DNA of 64,000 nt from Sciurus carolinensis (GCF_902686445.1 NC_062223.1:39154998-39218997); one strand, 5' to 3'; shown: positions 37,461-49,582, numbered from the stretch's first letter. The notes: generated by a model not told the origin, from the sequence alone. A program made the numbers and translations.

Positions 37461-38600
37461 TTCTTGTTTTTAAAAATTTTTTTTTAAATGTTGATTCATT
37501 GTACACAAATGCGATACAACTATCATTTCTCTGGTTATACAAAATTAGAGTCATACTATTTGCATAATCATACATGTACATAGGGTAATGATATTTGTCT
37601 CATTCTATTATCTTTCCTTCTCCCTGCCCCCTCGAAACCCTTCATTTCCCTCTACACAATTCATCCTTCCTCCATTTTTCCCTTACCTCCTCCCTGCCCC
37701 CATTATGTATCATCAACCACTTATCAGAGAAATTATTCAGCCTTTGGATTTTTGGGATCTGTTTATTTCACTTAGTGTAATATTCTCCACCTACATCAAT
37801 TTACCTGCAAATATCATAATTTTATTCTTATTTATGGCTATATAATATTCCCTAGTGTATATACATCACAGTTTCTTTATTCATTCATCTATTGAAGGGC
37901 ATCTAGGTTTTTTTCCACAATCTAGCTATTGGAAATTGAGCAGCTATAAACATTGATGTAGCCGCAACACTGTTGTATGCTGATTTTAAGTCTTTGGGTA
38001 TAGACCAAGGAGTGGTATAGCTGGATCAAATGCTGGTTCCATTCCAAGTCTTCTGTGGAATCTTCATAATGCTTTCCATAGTGGGTGCACCAATTTGCAT
38101 CTTCTATGTCTTTCTTTAATTTCTTTCTTTAGTGTTCTGTAGTTCTCATTGTAGAAGTCTTTCACCTCTTTTGTTAGATTGAGTCCCAAGGTTTTTGTTT
38201 TTTTTTTTTTGAAACTATTGTGAATGGAGTGGTTTTCCTAATTTCTCTTTCAGAGGGTCCGTCACTTATGAATAAAAATGCATTAGACTTATGAGTGTTG
38301 ATTTTATATCCTGCTACTTTACTGAATTCATTTGTGAGTTCTAGAAGCTTTCTGGTAGAATTTTTAGGTTCCTCTAATTATAGACTCATGTCTTCAACAA
38401 ATAGTGATAGTTTGAGTTCTTCTTTTCCTCTTCATATCCCTTTAATTTCTTTGGTCTGTCTAATTGCTCTGGCTAGAGTTTCAAGGATGATATTGAATAG
38501 AAGTGGTGAAAGAGGGCATCCCTGCCTTGTTCCAGTTTTTAGGGGGAACGCTTTCAATTTTCTCCATTTAGAATAATGTTGGCTGTGGGCTTAACACAGA
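37461..38600 (-). mobile_element. LINE-1 with internal ~1-kb deletion (minus)
   Basis: From right to left on the minus strand, ORF2 enters just after RT motif A (the AIYAKP-type segment near 38590). It runs through the [13 protein letters not shown] region and FADD box and reaches the [15 protein letters not shown] segment at about 38105-38170. It then jumps at about 38098-38101 straight to the CKLVQPLW segment near the C-terminus. The 3'UTR follows (37485-37640), then a T-rich complement of the tail. About 350 codons are missing. The open frame at 38295-38576 is a plus-strand shadow. Confidence 0.88.
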
Positions 38601-38826
38601 TAGTTTGTGTATTTTAGTTAATTGCAGTTATACATAGTATTGGTGTTCATTTAGACATAATCACACATTCATGTCATTAATTTGCTCCATTTCAGTCCCC
38701 AGTGCTATCTTTTCCCTTCTTATTTTCCACCCCCTATTCCCATTCCTCTTCCCTACTGGTCCCCTTCTGCTTGTTGGTTTTTAAAATTGCTGCCTTATAA
38801 ATTACATAAAAGTAGACTACAGTGTG

Positions 38827-38828
<2 letters not shown>

Positions 38829-38859
<31 letters not shown>

Positions 38860-38872
38860 TGTGTGTGTGTGT
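38829..38872 (+). repeat. (GT)n microsatellite within LINE-1 3'UTR
   Basis: GT run with one AGT interruption, lying within the 3'UTR of the minus-strand LINE-1. Confidence 0.95.
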
Positions 38873-39616
38873 CTGTATACATATATATGTATGATTTTGA
38901 AAAATTCATTCTATGTTTCCTTTCTTTTCCCATCCCTCATCCTTATCAATCTTCCTTTATTCCACTAATATTCTCTCTATATTTGTAAAATTTGTTGACT
39001 TTTTCCCCTTATTTTGCTCTGTTTTCATCATATGAGTGTCAACATTCAACTCTTTACTTTCTGAGTATCACTTATTTCACGTTCTACAGCTTCATCCACT
39101 TACCATGAATTGCCATAATTCATTCTTCTGTGTATGTGTAACACATTTTCTTAATTGATTCATCTTTTTACAGGCACCTGGGTTGATTTCCAAACTCAGT
39201 TATCACTAATTACACTATTATAAACATTGATGTGCCTGTGTCACTATAATATATTGATTTTCATTCTTTTAGGTAAAAATACAAAGGAGTCAGATAGCTG
39301 GGTTACATAGTGGGTCCATTTCTAGTCTTTTGCAGAAGAATCTCCGTGTTGGTTCCCAGAATGGATGATTAATTTACAGTCCTACCAACAACATATATTT
39401 GTACCTTTTCCCCCAGATCCTCACCAGCATTCATTATTATTTGTATTGTTAATGATAGTCATTCTACCTGTAGTGAGATGAAATTGCAATCTGTTTTCAA
39501 TTGCATTTCCCTTATGGTTAGGGTGGTTGAATTATATTTATGTATTTATTGACTCTTTGGTTTTCTTCTTTTAAGAAATGTCTGTTTAGTTCTTTTGCCC
39601 ACTTATTAATTGGTTG

Positions 39617-39654
39617 TTTTTTTTTTTTTGTGTGTGTGTGTGTATGTGTGTGTG
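39617..39654 (+). repeat. Poly-T followed by (GT)n
   Basis: T run at 39617-39629, then a GT run, within LINE-1 ORF2 sequence. Confidence 0.9.
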
Positions 39655-39904
39655 AATGTTTTGAGTTTTTAAAATATGTTCTTGATACTAGTCCCTCTCA
39701 AAAGTGTAACTGGCATAGTTTTTCTCCCATTTTGTAGACTCTCTCTTGATGTTCTTGATTGTTTCTTTGCTGCACAGAAGCTTTTGAAATTTTGATTCTC
39801 TCCCATTTATTGATTCTTGGTTTTATTTCTTGAACTTTCAGGGTCTTGGTAAAAAAAAAAAAATTGGTGTCCGTGCCAATATGTTGCATTTTTGTCCCTC
39901 TATT

Positions 39905-40760
39905 TTATTTTAGAAGTTGTAAATTTCAGGGGATATAATCCCATATATGGAAGACCCAAAACATCTCTACCAGAAACTTTATAGACCTGAAATAAATTCA
40001 TCAAACAATAAGGATATAAGATCAACATTTCTATGTCGATAAATTTCCTATACTCCAATAGTGAATCTGCCAAGAAAGAAATCAGGACAACAATCCCATT
40101 CCTAGTACCAAAAAAAAAAAAAAAAAAAGAAAAGAAAAGAAGTAAACAAAACCTGGGAAGAAATATAAACAAGGAGTGAAAGACCTCTAAACCTGAATGG
40201 TATAGAACATTGAAGAAAGCGATTGAAAAAAGCCCTTAGAAGATGAAAAGAGCTCCCCATGTTCTTAGATCAGTAGAATTAACATTGCCAAACAAGCCAT
40301 ATTACTGAAAATGCTACTCGGATTCAGTGCAAAATTCCAATGACATTCTATATAGAATCAGGAAAAAGCAGTCCTAAATATTATTTGATATCATCAGAGA
40401 CACAGAATATACCAAAGCAATTCTGAGCAAGGAGAGAGATTGAGGAGACATCACAATACTTGATCTCAAATCATTCTACAGAGCTATAGTAAAAAGAAAA
40501 GCATGCTATTGGCATCAAAATAAACATGAAGAATAAGGGAAGAGGAGACACAGAGACCGATCCAAATAGTTACTAATACTTGACAAAGGTGCTAAATATA
40601 CATGCTGGAGAAAAGAGCCTTTCAAACAGATGGTGCTGGAGAAAGTGGACATTCTTTTATAAAAGAATGAAACCAATACCTATCGCCTACCCTGCACAGA
40701 AGTCAAATAAAAATGGACCGAAGGTCTACAATTTAGACAAAAAATTTTTGAAGGATGGAT
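39905..40760 (+). mobile_element. Inverted 5' part of the LINE-1 (plus)
   Basis: Plus-strand ORF2 sequence from the catalytic-box region (about residue 105 of the open frame at 16600-18639) to about residue 383. Recognisable translated pieces include GYKIN, the SLSNRWCW segment (40610-40640) and the AYPAQKSN segment. Many stops and frameshifts are present. An A-run at 40110-40129 expands the A-rich codons before the KYLGI-type segment. Its covered range ends almost exactly where the minus-strand part begins, which supports a single insertion with 5' inversion. Confidence 0.85.
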
Positions 40761-40965
40761 GGAGGTAATGAGAAGAGAAATTTGGAGGAAGCTGTCACGG
40801 AGTAGTGTTTGTATGGTTCCATGAGGAATGGTGAAGAGGACCTGGAGAAGGAAGGTAATTTTAGGAGATTATCTTAAGAATGTATTCCTCACATTTGCAT
40901 GGCAGTGGACTAGTAATTTGGAGAATTGAATCAGGTGATTTTTTTTAAAAGGCAGTAGATAGCAT

Positions 40966-40970
40966 GGCAG
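40966..40970 (+). repeat. Left 5-bp target duplication of the LTR
   Basis: ggcag, repeated at 41453-41457. Five-base duplications are typical of ERVL/MaLR integration. Confidence 0.8.
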
Positions 40971-41206
40971 TGTCAGAATTTGGGGTATGATGTGTCCCCT
41001 GAAAGCTCAAGTGCTAAACAATATGAAGGCATGTTTACATTGAAATGATTAGATTATGATAGCTGTAAACTTCACCAGTGAATTAATCCATTTGAAGGAC
41101 TAATTATTTGAATATACTATTGTGTGGTAACTGTAGTGGAAGGGACTATGGCTAGAGGAAGTATGTCTCTGGGGATGTGATCTTAGACTGTGGTTTTTCC
41201 CTGGTG

Positions 41207-41280
<74 letters not shown>

Positions 41281-41452
41281 CCCCCCCTTGCCAAATGTTA
41301 TGAGCTGAGCAATTTTGTTCTGCCATTTCCTTCCATCATGATGTTTTTGCTTTGGAACCAGCTGACAATGGAATGAACATTTCAAGTTGTTCCTCCTCTA
41401 AGTTGTTCTTGTCTGGTATTTTGGTCACAGTGATAAAAAGCTGACTAACACA
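40971..41452 (+). mobile_element. Solo LTR, ERVL-MaLR (MST/THE1-like) type (plus)
   Basis: A 482-bp unit starting TGTCAGAATTTGG and ending GACTAACACA, with an exact 5-bp duplication on both sides. Its order (GTGTCCCC-type start, 'aatgattagattatga', (CT)n, 'ccatcatgatgttttt', 'tttggtcacagtgataaaaa') matches the MST/THE1 class layout. It is shared with the two minus-strand copies at 8.1 and 55.1 kb. No internal retroviral sequence is present. Confidence 0.88.
41206..41287 (+). repeat. (CT)n then C-run inside the LTR
   Basis: About 36 CT units followed by a run of about 10 C. It lies at the same internal LTR position as the GA run at 55308-55362. Confidence 0.95.
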
Positions 41453-41457
41453 GGCAG

Positions 41458-43890
41458 GTTTGTATTCATATAATAATATTCAAATGCAAAAAGAAGTACT
41501 GATGATAATACAAAACAGACTGGAGAAAATTATGAAAATGAAGTTAATAAATGAGGGGAAATAGGATCCACTGCACATCCTTGAGGTGGATGTGTGAAAA
41601 ATTCAACCCTAATAATGGGATCACTAATAGATTTTATGAACAAGTTATCAGTTGGCGAGGGGCTTATTGTTAAGGACTTACAACTGTACTTTATTGACTC
41701 AATTCAGTGATATCATAAGTAAAGTTGTGAGATCAGGGTGAGGATGAGAAGGAGTTGTTGACAATGTGAAGAGAGATCTAGAAATCCCAAGAACCTTATT
41801 CAGCCCAGCTATGCATGCATTTTTCTCCAGCTGGATCTAGTTTTAACTATGGAGAAATCCGAGTCCTGAATTTTAATATAGTTTGTATTTTTTTCTGTAG
41901 AATATACTGAAGAAGGAGGGTTCACTGAGTGGAAAAATTGGGAATGTGCGTAGAGAATAAGTATAACAAGAAACCATGATTTAAAAGCAGGCGTATGAGG
42001 AGAATGACAAATGCAGAATAGTTTATAGTCAATACAAAATTGTACAATTATTATTAAGTAGGGTTAATAGAGGCAATGAGGTGGAAATTGAGAAGATGGG
42101 AATAATGCAGTGAGATATTTGAACGTGAGATTGGGAATTGGTGTGGTTTTGAGTTTTGGGGGAGGTGGGCATCAAAAACTAGTCTACTCAAAACTGAGAG
42201 GTAAGCTGGATGCATGAGTCATATTTTTTTATGGATTTGTAACTGAGGTGGAACAATGACCAGAGCAGGGATGGAGAATAAGTGAGATGATAAAATGGAT
42301 GAGGGCAGGTGGGTAACTGGGAGATCAGTAGATGGCAACTCAAAAGATGATAATTACACAGTCTTTGTGTTTGGAAAATGAAATTATAGTTCAGAATAAG
42401 GTTGTGAAAACAAGCTTATAGGAAAAACCCTGAACCTGCCCTATATGTCCATGGAGCTGAAATGTCTTTTTGCATATTTGAAGGGCTGTAAAGCAAAACA
42501 GAAAAAGAAAAGGAGGCACAGCTGTGGCAGCAACAGAGAATGTATCGCCTGCCATGCTCAAAGCACAACTCTCAAGCTCTTTGTAGTAAAAGTTTGCCAT
42601 TCACTATTCTAGAAGCAGCAATGTGAAATTCTCCTCTAAGAACTTTGGGTTTAAGGGATAGGGGTATGAAAGCTGCCACTTTGAACAATTGAAGCTGAAG
42701 AAGTATCTTCAGGTTACAACCCATTTTATCTAGCAATGAATACACTAAGAGGAAAACTGGAGGATGTATTGATCTGCCCTGTATAATGACAAAAAAAGTC
42801 ATGAATTCTAGAGTCAGAGTGGAATGTTTTGGGGGTAGAAACTGCAAAAGGACTGGAGTTAAGTTAAGGCATGCTCTGTGACACTTGAATAAGCAAGTTG
42901 GATTAAAGAAAATGCACAGGTAGACACCTTGTGTTTTATTGCTGACATTTATTACGCTTGATATCCCTGGGTTTCCTTGTTATTTTTCTTCTGGTACAAA
43001 TCTGTGACTTGTTCAGACTGTTTCAGTTCTTTTGTGGGGTCTTACAGTCATATATAAGCAACTTGCAAGTTCAAGATGAGTAAAACATTAAACTGGATAA
43101 TATGATGATTTCTATGGTAATCGAAAAACTGTTGGTCCTATTGAAAAGAGATTCCTGCATTTTTCTTCTGGGTGCTTGCAAATCAAAATACATTATTTAA
43201 TCAAAATACACAATTTAATCAAAATACACTATTTGAAATGGGAGAGGCTCCCATACACTTGAAAAACAGGTGAAGAAGTTCCCCTAAAATCTAAAAGAAA
43301 TTTTACTTAAGCAATTAGATCTAAAATGCAGCTCAAAAATTTGCAAGTCTCTCTTGTTAGCATCTTACCATTACTCTTTCTCCCTCTTTACCCAATCCTG
43401 GCCCCATGATGTGTGTGTATTTTCCCCCTGTAGAGCATGTATTTTCAATGGACAAATGCTGTATGCTCTTCAAGGTAAAAGTCATATAATAAACAGAATT
43501 GGCAAACTAAGCATCATTACCATACTTCTACTTGATATATAGCACATTTTTAAAATTCTTTCAGTAGTATTGCTCATAGCTGCATCTTTTATAACTACGA
43601 TTTGGTCTAGAAACATTCATTACATTTACTTATCATGATCCTTTGTTATACCAGAGTTTCCCCAAGAATTTTCTTGCCATTGAAGAAAAGCAATAGAACT
43701 TTCCATAGCAGACTGGGTTTTGGTTTGTCTGCTTCTTTATTTCATGTAAGTGGGAATATATATGTGGATTTAGTATATAAATTAGAAGCATAAAAGCTAG
43801 TTCTTTTTTAGTGTAGTGTCCAATTTAGTGGACTATCAATATTAAAAGTAACATCACTGAGGTCTTTTTTTCTGAGAAAGCTCATTTGTG
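41458..43890. other. Unassigned sequence
   Basis: No clear repeat or exon. The purine-rich stretches at 41500-42330 recall worn-down L2-type interior sequence, but this is not demonstrable. The adjoining piece 40761-40965 is similar. The minus-strand open frames at 42391-42847 have no recognisable domain. Confidence 0.3.
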
Positions 43891-46850
43891 TTGTATAATA
43901 TAGCTTACTTTAATGTAAAAGGTAATATAAGTAGTGAAATTTTAAAATAAAACATAAACTCTTGATTATATACTCTGTCTCCATTACAAAGTTTTACATA
44001 ACAGTAAGCCAGTTACTTTAATTAGAAAAGTAATAAAGGTTTTGCTTAAAGCAATTTTCTTGCTATATATACATATGGAAAACTGATTAGTGTGATTTAT
44101 TGTATGCTTTTCTCAAATGCAATGAAATATAACTTGTTTGATTTCCTCTACTGTGCTTTAGTAGGTAAAATCTGTCATGCATTTATCTACCCTGCAATTT
44201 CGTGGTGTTACAATGTTATTACTCAGTAATGACTTAACAGTTACTCTATAATTACCCTATCACTGAATAATAATTATCACATAATTAGAGGATCAATTTC
44301 CAAAGATTGGAAAAAATATGGCAATTGGGGTCTTGTAAACAGTGATCACAAAATTAAATTTATAGGATTATTGTCTATATATAAAGTAAACTCAATAAGC
44401 ATGATTTAAAGTCCTATAAATGGATTATAAGACATGTTGAGGATTAAGTTTGTGAGTAAACCGTAGCATGCTTATCTTAATAGAGCAATTATTTACTTCT
44501 CATTAAAAACGTATTAGTAAAACTTTGTTCTTATTTATGGTAAATAATAAGGCACATGCTTAAAACAGTTGGAATCAGGAATTAATAAGTGAACGTCTTT
44601 ATTAGTGGGAAAACAGTAAATGAAACACAGCTGAAGAGAATTCCTTCCATATGTCATTTTACAAAATACTCTCTACGAGTAAGAATTAAATAAAATGAAA
44701 TCATTTGAGTTTAATTGTTTCATTTGTGATTTCCTTGTTTGACCTGCTAACATATATTTGATAATATAATTTTTCTCTAATCAAAAATTCCAAAGTACCT
44801 TAATTATTATGGAAATATTGACAAAATACTGGCGATCCTCCAGAGTAATTATTAATTCTAGAATATTGAACATCTATTTTTGCTTATTCCAGGAGACATT
44901 TTCCTTCCTTCAGTATCATTGTGAAGGTACCAATGTGATTAGTCCTCTTAGAGTCACAGACTGGGAGCTTCATCTTCAGTTGACAATGTTAAGGAGAGGA
45001 AAACCTTTCAAAGACGTCAACGAGAGCTCACTGAGAGGTTCTGAGAGAGATGAAACTTCTCCTGTAAAATTTACCTTGAGGTGCCCTATTTGTGTAACTG
45101 TGTCTAGTCATGAATAAAGCTAGGCAGAATTCTACATGAGGTGAAAGGATTAGTGAAGACCAAAAATACAGCGGGAATGACAAAATTAGAATAAAGACTG
45201 ACAGAATCCTAAGAATGATAAGGTGGTAATATTGGCTTTGGCCTGCTCTTCCTGGGACTTTGAAGTGTAGAAATGCTTGTCCCTAAATCAGCAGTATTTC
45301 TGTGTCCTTTACCAATGTTAAATGATCCTAAATCTTGTGCTATCATTCATCTAATCACATTGTCATTCTACGGTGAAATCCACAAATTTGACTTCAGTCA
45401 TTCATATGTGCATCTTTGTATAAATATCTTTTAAACCCCATGCCCTATATACTTTAATAAATAGAATGTGCCATTATATTAAAAGATGGGTCTTCGCAAC
45501 TCTGCATTCTGAGTGTCAGGCACAGTGATCTGCATAGAACTGATGCTTGATAACTGTCAATAGTGAAGACCTCCAAGATGAAAAAGTAAATCAAAAGAAA
45601 TGACTGATGGAAAGGAAGATGGAAAATGAGGATCAGACTTAAATTCCCTCCATAAAATAATTAGAAAATTGGGAAGAGCATATTAAAAACTGCTTTTAGA
45701 CTTTAGAAAACCAGCAAAGCAAATATGGGAACTTGAGAAGAAGAAAACACACCCCATAATCACTCTTCCTTTCTTCAGGAAAGCAACTTCTTAATTGTAG
45801 ACATAAGAAGAAATCCAAGATTTGCTGAGTTAGTGAGATTAATATAGGGACTAAAGTTTTAAAAATTCACTTGCAATATTTTAAATGATAAAATGTTTAA
45901 AAATAAATACAACAAAGGTACTAGATTCCTGAACTTGAAACTACCAAATATTCCTGAGCAAAATTAGATAACTTAATAAATGAAGTGATTTGTCATATTC
46001 AGGGACTATAAGACACAACATTGTAAAATGTCAATTTTCTGAAAAATGAATCTGTCTACAGATTCAATGTAAGACAAACCATTATCCCTATAAACTACTT
46101 AACAGAAACTGACAGAGTTGAATTTAAATTGTATTTTGAAAAAATCTTGAGTCTCATTCCTAAATCGTGCTTTGTTTGTCACAGTGAAGGAGACAAATGC
46201 AGCAATTATGTTTAGCATATATAAGTTTTAGAAGCACATAGGTACCATATCTAAGCATTCTTCTCTGGTCCACATACTGGTGGACATGGAAACAATTTAA
46301 GTTTAAGGCCAGGCAAAAGTTAAAGATATCTTGACAGTCTAGGCAGTCAGTCCAATAATTCTCTCATATGCCAGGCACTGTCTTGGCACCTGCTTCTGAG
46401 TATAACTGAGCTGATACAGCCGGACTCCCTTAGAGGCAATCTTGTGGCCAGTAATTCCCATAATGTTGACATAAACTTTTTTAGCTCTCCATTTAAGTCT
46501 GAGGCTCCCTCTGTCATTTTCTGCTTTATTTCCTTTCCTTTGTACATTTCAGATCTGAATTGGAGTCTGAAGTATTTTCTTGCATAATCCCATGCACCCA
46601 ACTTAATATTTCACAAATATTACCTCCCATTAAAACCTTTGCTCTCCTTGCACTGTCTCAGCCTCCCATTACTGAATTACTCAAACTGCAAAATCTATTT
46701 GTAGAAACTGTACATAGCGGACTTATTCATAATAAACCCACACTAGAAATAACTCACGTTCTTTATTTTTGACAGGATTATATGTAAGGCAAACATTGGT
46801 TCAGTGGATACTTCTAAGCAATACAAAGTATGACTTATTCACTTAACAAA
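43891..46850. other. Unique AT-rich sequence with a conserved-looking block
   Basis: No mobile element is recognised. The interval 44050-44340 is rich in TAATTA-like words (see findings). A weak L2/MIR-tail-like segment occurs at 45495-45555 ('gagtgtcaggcacagtgatc'). The open frame at 44809-45117 is discussed under rejected items. Confidence 0.35.
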
Positions 46851-46851
46851 A

Positions 46852-47125
46852 ATATGTATCCATGTCAAGAATATTATGCTGTTTGGAAGAAGCCAGTCCA
46901 GAAGAAGGTACATTATATTATTCCACTTATGTAAATCTCTAAAAAGGAAAAATGCCATCCACAGAGATAGAACAAAAATGGTTATGTGAAGCTAGGCATT
47001 GAGGGGAGATCAAGTTAGAAGGAATGCTGGCAGCTTTCTGAATTAATGGAGATGTGCTATAGTTAAAATGATGAATGTATGCATGTATTTCCAAAAACTT
47101 ATTAAAATGTTCACTAAGAAAGGAA
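46852..47125 (+). mobile_element. Ancient LINE-1 3' end (plus)
   Basis: Contains degraded forms of the LINE-1 C-terminal and 3'UTR signature: 'gaagaagccagtccagaag', 'attattccacttatgtaaat', 'gatagaacaaaaatggtt', and the 'ctgaattaatggagatgtgc' region. Strongly diverged. Confidence 0.65.
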
Positions 47126-48055
47126 GCATTTTATTAGATGTAAGCAAAACCCGTATGTGATTTCTCAAATATATATTGACATATTAGAGTTCACATTGGC
47201 AAATACGTGAGTGTATGCATACATACATACACAATGGCACATAAATAAATAAATGACTTGTCTGCCCTACATTCCTCCAATAGTATGAAATTATTCATGT
47301 AAATAGATTCTGTAATTATAGTTGTTTTGGGCTCCTGCCTTATGCCAGGCAATGGTTGAAGCCCAGGGTATCTATTGATATAAAAGATACAACGTCTTAA
47401 TTTTCAAAATCTCTAATGAAAAATAGAGTTCAGTAAGGGAGAGAGAGTAGTGGGGTGTTATGTAAGTTTTTTTTTTTTTTTTTTTTTTAGGTTGTTGTTG
47501 TTTTGTTTTTACTTTTGTGGAAGGCCACTCTGAAAAGGAAATACCAGAAAAAATTAATGAAGGTTGTTTGAGGCGGAGGAGACAAGCGTAAACTCTCTGT
47601 AATTGTAATGCAATTGAGGTGTTTCAGGAACCCAAACAAGCAGATGCAGTTTGTGACGGTGAGTAAGGGAGAAAGTGTAGAAAATACGATGAGAAAGTCA
47701 GTCAGTGGAAGAGGACCTCAGCCACCACAGGCTGTGGCCAGTCTTGCAGATCATGCCTGCAACAGTCCCGTGTCTCCCTCAGCCCTGGATTGCAACTGAA
47801 ATTTGTCAGGAGCCCTGGAAGCACAAAAGTGAAGTAAGCAATTAGTATTTCTTTTACTTATCTTCTTCTATTTTTCTCACCAGACTGTCCAGATGACATT
47901 TTTCTTTATTTTATACAGAGATTTGAGAAACTGTTTTATTGATTTAAAAAATTACACACTAAGCTTGACTGGTAAATTAACAATTTAATTTTCATTAAAC
48001 ATATATAAAGTGACATGTCGGCATCCTAGATTCTTTCTTCATTTTGTCACCTTAA
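47126..48055. other. Unassigned, with poly-T run
   Basis: A T-run of about 22 bases lies at 47467-47488. A weak L2-tail-like segment ('tgccttatgccaggcaatgg') lies at 47335-47355. Otherwise nothing is recognised. Confidence 0.35.
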
Positions 48056-48059
48056 CAGG

Positions 48060-48225
48060 CATATAGAATAATAATACTATCCACATTTTCTAAATGAAGA
48101 AGTTTAAAATCAGAGTCTTACCTCACATGTTCAAGATCATACAACTAGGAAGAACAGAAGGATCCAAATCCATGTCAATCTTACTTCAAGAATGTATTCT
48201 CTCCATTGTAAGTCATTATTTCCGT
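48060..48225 (-). repeat. MIR SINE (minus)
   Basis: Complement of MIR in order: 'ccacattttctaaatgaaga', 'ttcaagatcatacaactagg', 'gaaggatccaaatccatgtc', and a 'gtattctctccattgtaagt' end. Confidence 0.78.
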
Positions 48226-49496
48226 TCTACTCCTTACTTGTAAATTAGGCATTCTCACTCTTGGTTAATTCAGCAAAAAGTTTCTTTTCAGTGATCACTA
48301 CTACTATAATCTTTTAGAGTTATTCTTAAAGATGCCTTAAATCTTGTCATGGTTTTACTTAGGAGGATGCTTACCCACCAGAAAAAAATTTGGAAATGTG
48401 CATGTCTGATGACTAGTAAAATATTTTTTTCTTTTCAAATGGAATATTTTGTGTTAGGATAACAAAATATTTAATAATAAAAGAATTTAAAATCCCTGTA
48501 AAATTAAATAAGATCAGGGATTCTTTGTCACTAGATAATATGATCTTTGTGTTTTTGTGATCTAGAATATAAGGCATCATTGAACCTTTCTAATCATCTC
48601 TTTATACAATAAAACACATATAAATATCTTTATAAAACAGTAATTACTGCAGAAGTCTCCTTGTGTCAGCCTCTCAGTTTCTTGAGAATGATCAGCCACC
48701 AGCTACAGGGATGGAAACATCAAATAGCCAATACCTCCTATAGGCAGTATAGCAGCCTTAAAAACCTGAGGTTTATTGATTTTGCCCTAAGATGATAGAT
48801 TTCAGAAGCTTCATTAATTCTTGAGAGGACAGGAAAAAAAATGTATTATTGCTTTTAGGTACACAGGAGGTAAAACTGTTCAAACACCAGTGAACTTCAG
48901 AATATATATCAAGATAAAAATCAATGTCTTTCAGGTTAATCCTCATTATGCACTTAGAGTACTGAGTGGTTTTCTAAGTGTGCCCCCAAACCTTCCAATT
49001 CAGACTAAAATGCATTACATTCAGTGTGGTCAGATCTCTCATAAGAGTTAAGTTATAGAATGTATTAAATTTAACTCTGAAATGAGAGGACCAAAATTGA
49101 TTTAGAAAGCTGCCTTATCAGGAAAGATGAAAGGGAATAGGTTAATTTATACACACATTTGAATAGGGAAGATGTCAGAGTAAAGAGGAGGTATTTATTT
49201 GGGTACAAGGTATTATGCTGCTGGGAATGTTGGGATAAAATATAGGAAAAGGGATATTCTGGAGAAATGTGAACTGTAAGAGGGATAAAGTCTTTGCGGA
49301 AAAGCAGTTAACTAAAGTGAACTGACCTACTTGAAGAAATGTGTTAACTTGACTCAAAGAGTGGGCAGAAACCAGATGAAGTGTTATGCTTTGCATCTCT
49401 CCTGCTTCTACAAATTTCTTTTTTTAAAATATTTTTAAGGGAGATGAGGAGGGTCTTTGAAGAAGTGCTGAGAATGTTTATTCTAAATTTACCTCT
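48226..49496. other. Unique sequence
   Basis: No recognised element or exon. Confidence 0.4.
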
Positions 49497-49497
49497 G

Positions 49498-49582
49498 TGT
49501 GAGTGTGTGTTGCTTGGAATTGAACCCTGGGGCTCACACAAGCTTGGCAAGCTCTTTTCACTGAGCTACACCCCCAGACCAT
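49498..49582 (-). mobile_element. ID-type SINE (minus), short
   Basis: The B-box complement 'ggaattgaaccctgggg' and the A-box-side complement 'cactgagctacaccccca' are clear. The A tail is largely lost. Confidence 0.8.

Larger units (their letters stand above)
38601..39900 (-). mobile_element. LINE-1 3' part of a 5'-inverted element (minus)
   Basis: Minus-strand LINE-1: 3'UTR at 38601-39000, then ORF2 from its C-terminus back to a segment matching about residue 388-390 of the open frame at 16600-18639 (near 39890). The minus-strand translation of 39698-39889 shows the QEIKPRINKWERIK segment. It is joined at about 39900-39905 to ORF2 sequence in the opposite orientation. It contains (TG)n runs at 38829-38872 and 39630-39654. 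Confidence 0.85.

Noticed and set aside
38295..38576. 93-codon plus-strand open frame, also 16713-16979 and other minus-strand frames over LINE-1
   Set aside because: Antisense shadows of ORF2; the same antisense reading appears in both LINE-1 copies.
41100..41385. Arg/Glu-rich open frames through the GA/CT run, also at 55188-55391
   Set aside because: They are translations of dinucleotide repeats inside LTRs.
44809..45117. 102-codon open frame with a mixed-composition protein, followed by AATAAA
   Set aside because: No recognised domain, no splice or promoter context, and the AATAAA is expected often in AT-rich DNA. Transcript evidence would be needed to revive it.
46347..46601. 84-codon minus-strand open frame in a less AT-rich patch
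   Set aside because: No recognised domain; the patch may be an old, unassigned repeat. No exon signals.
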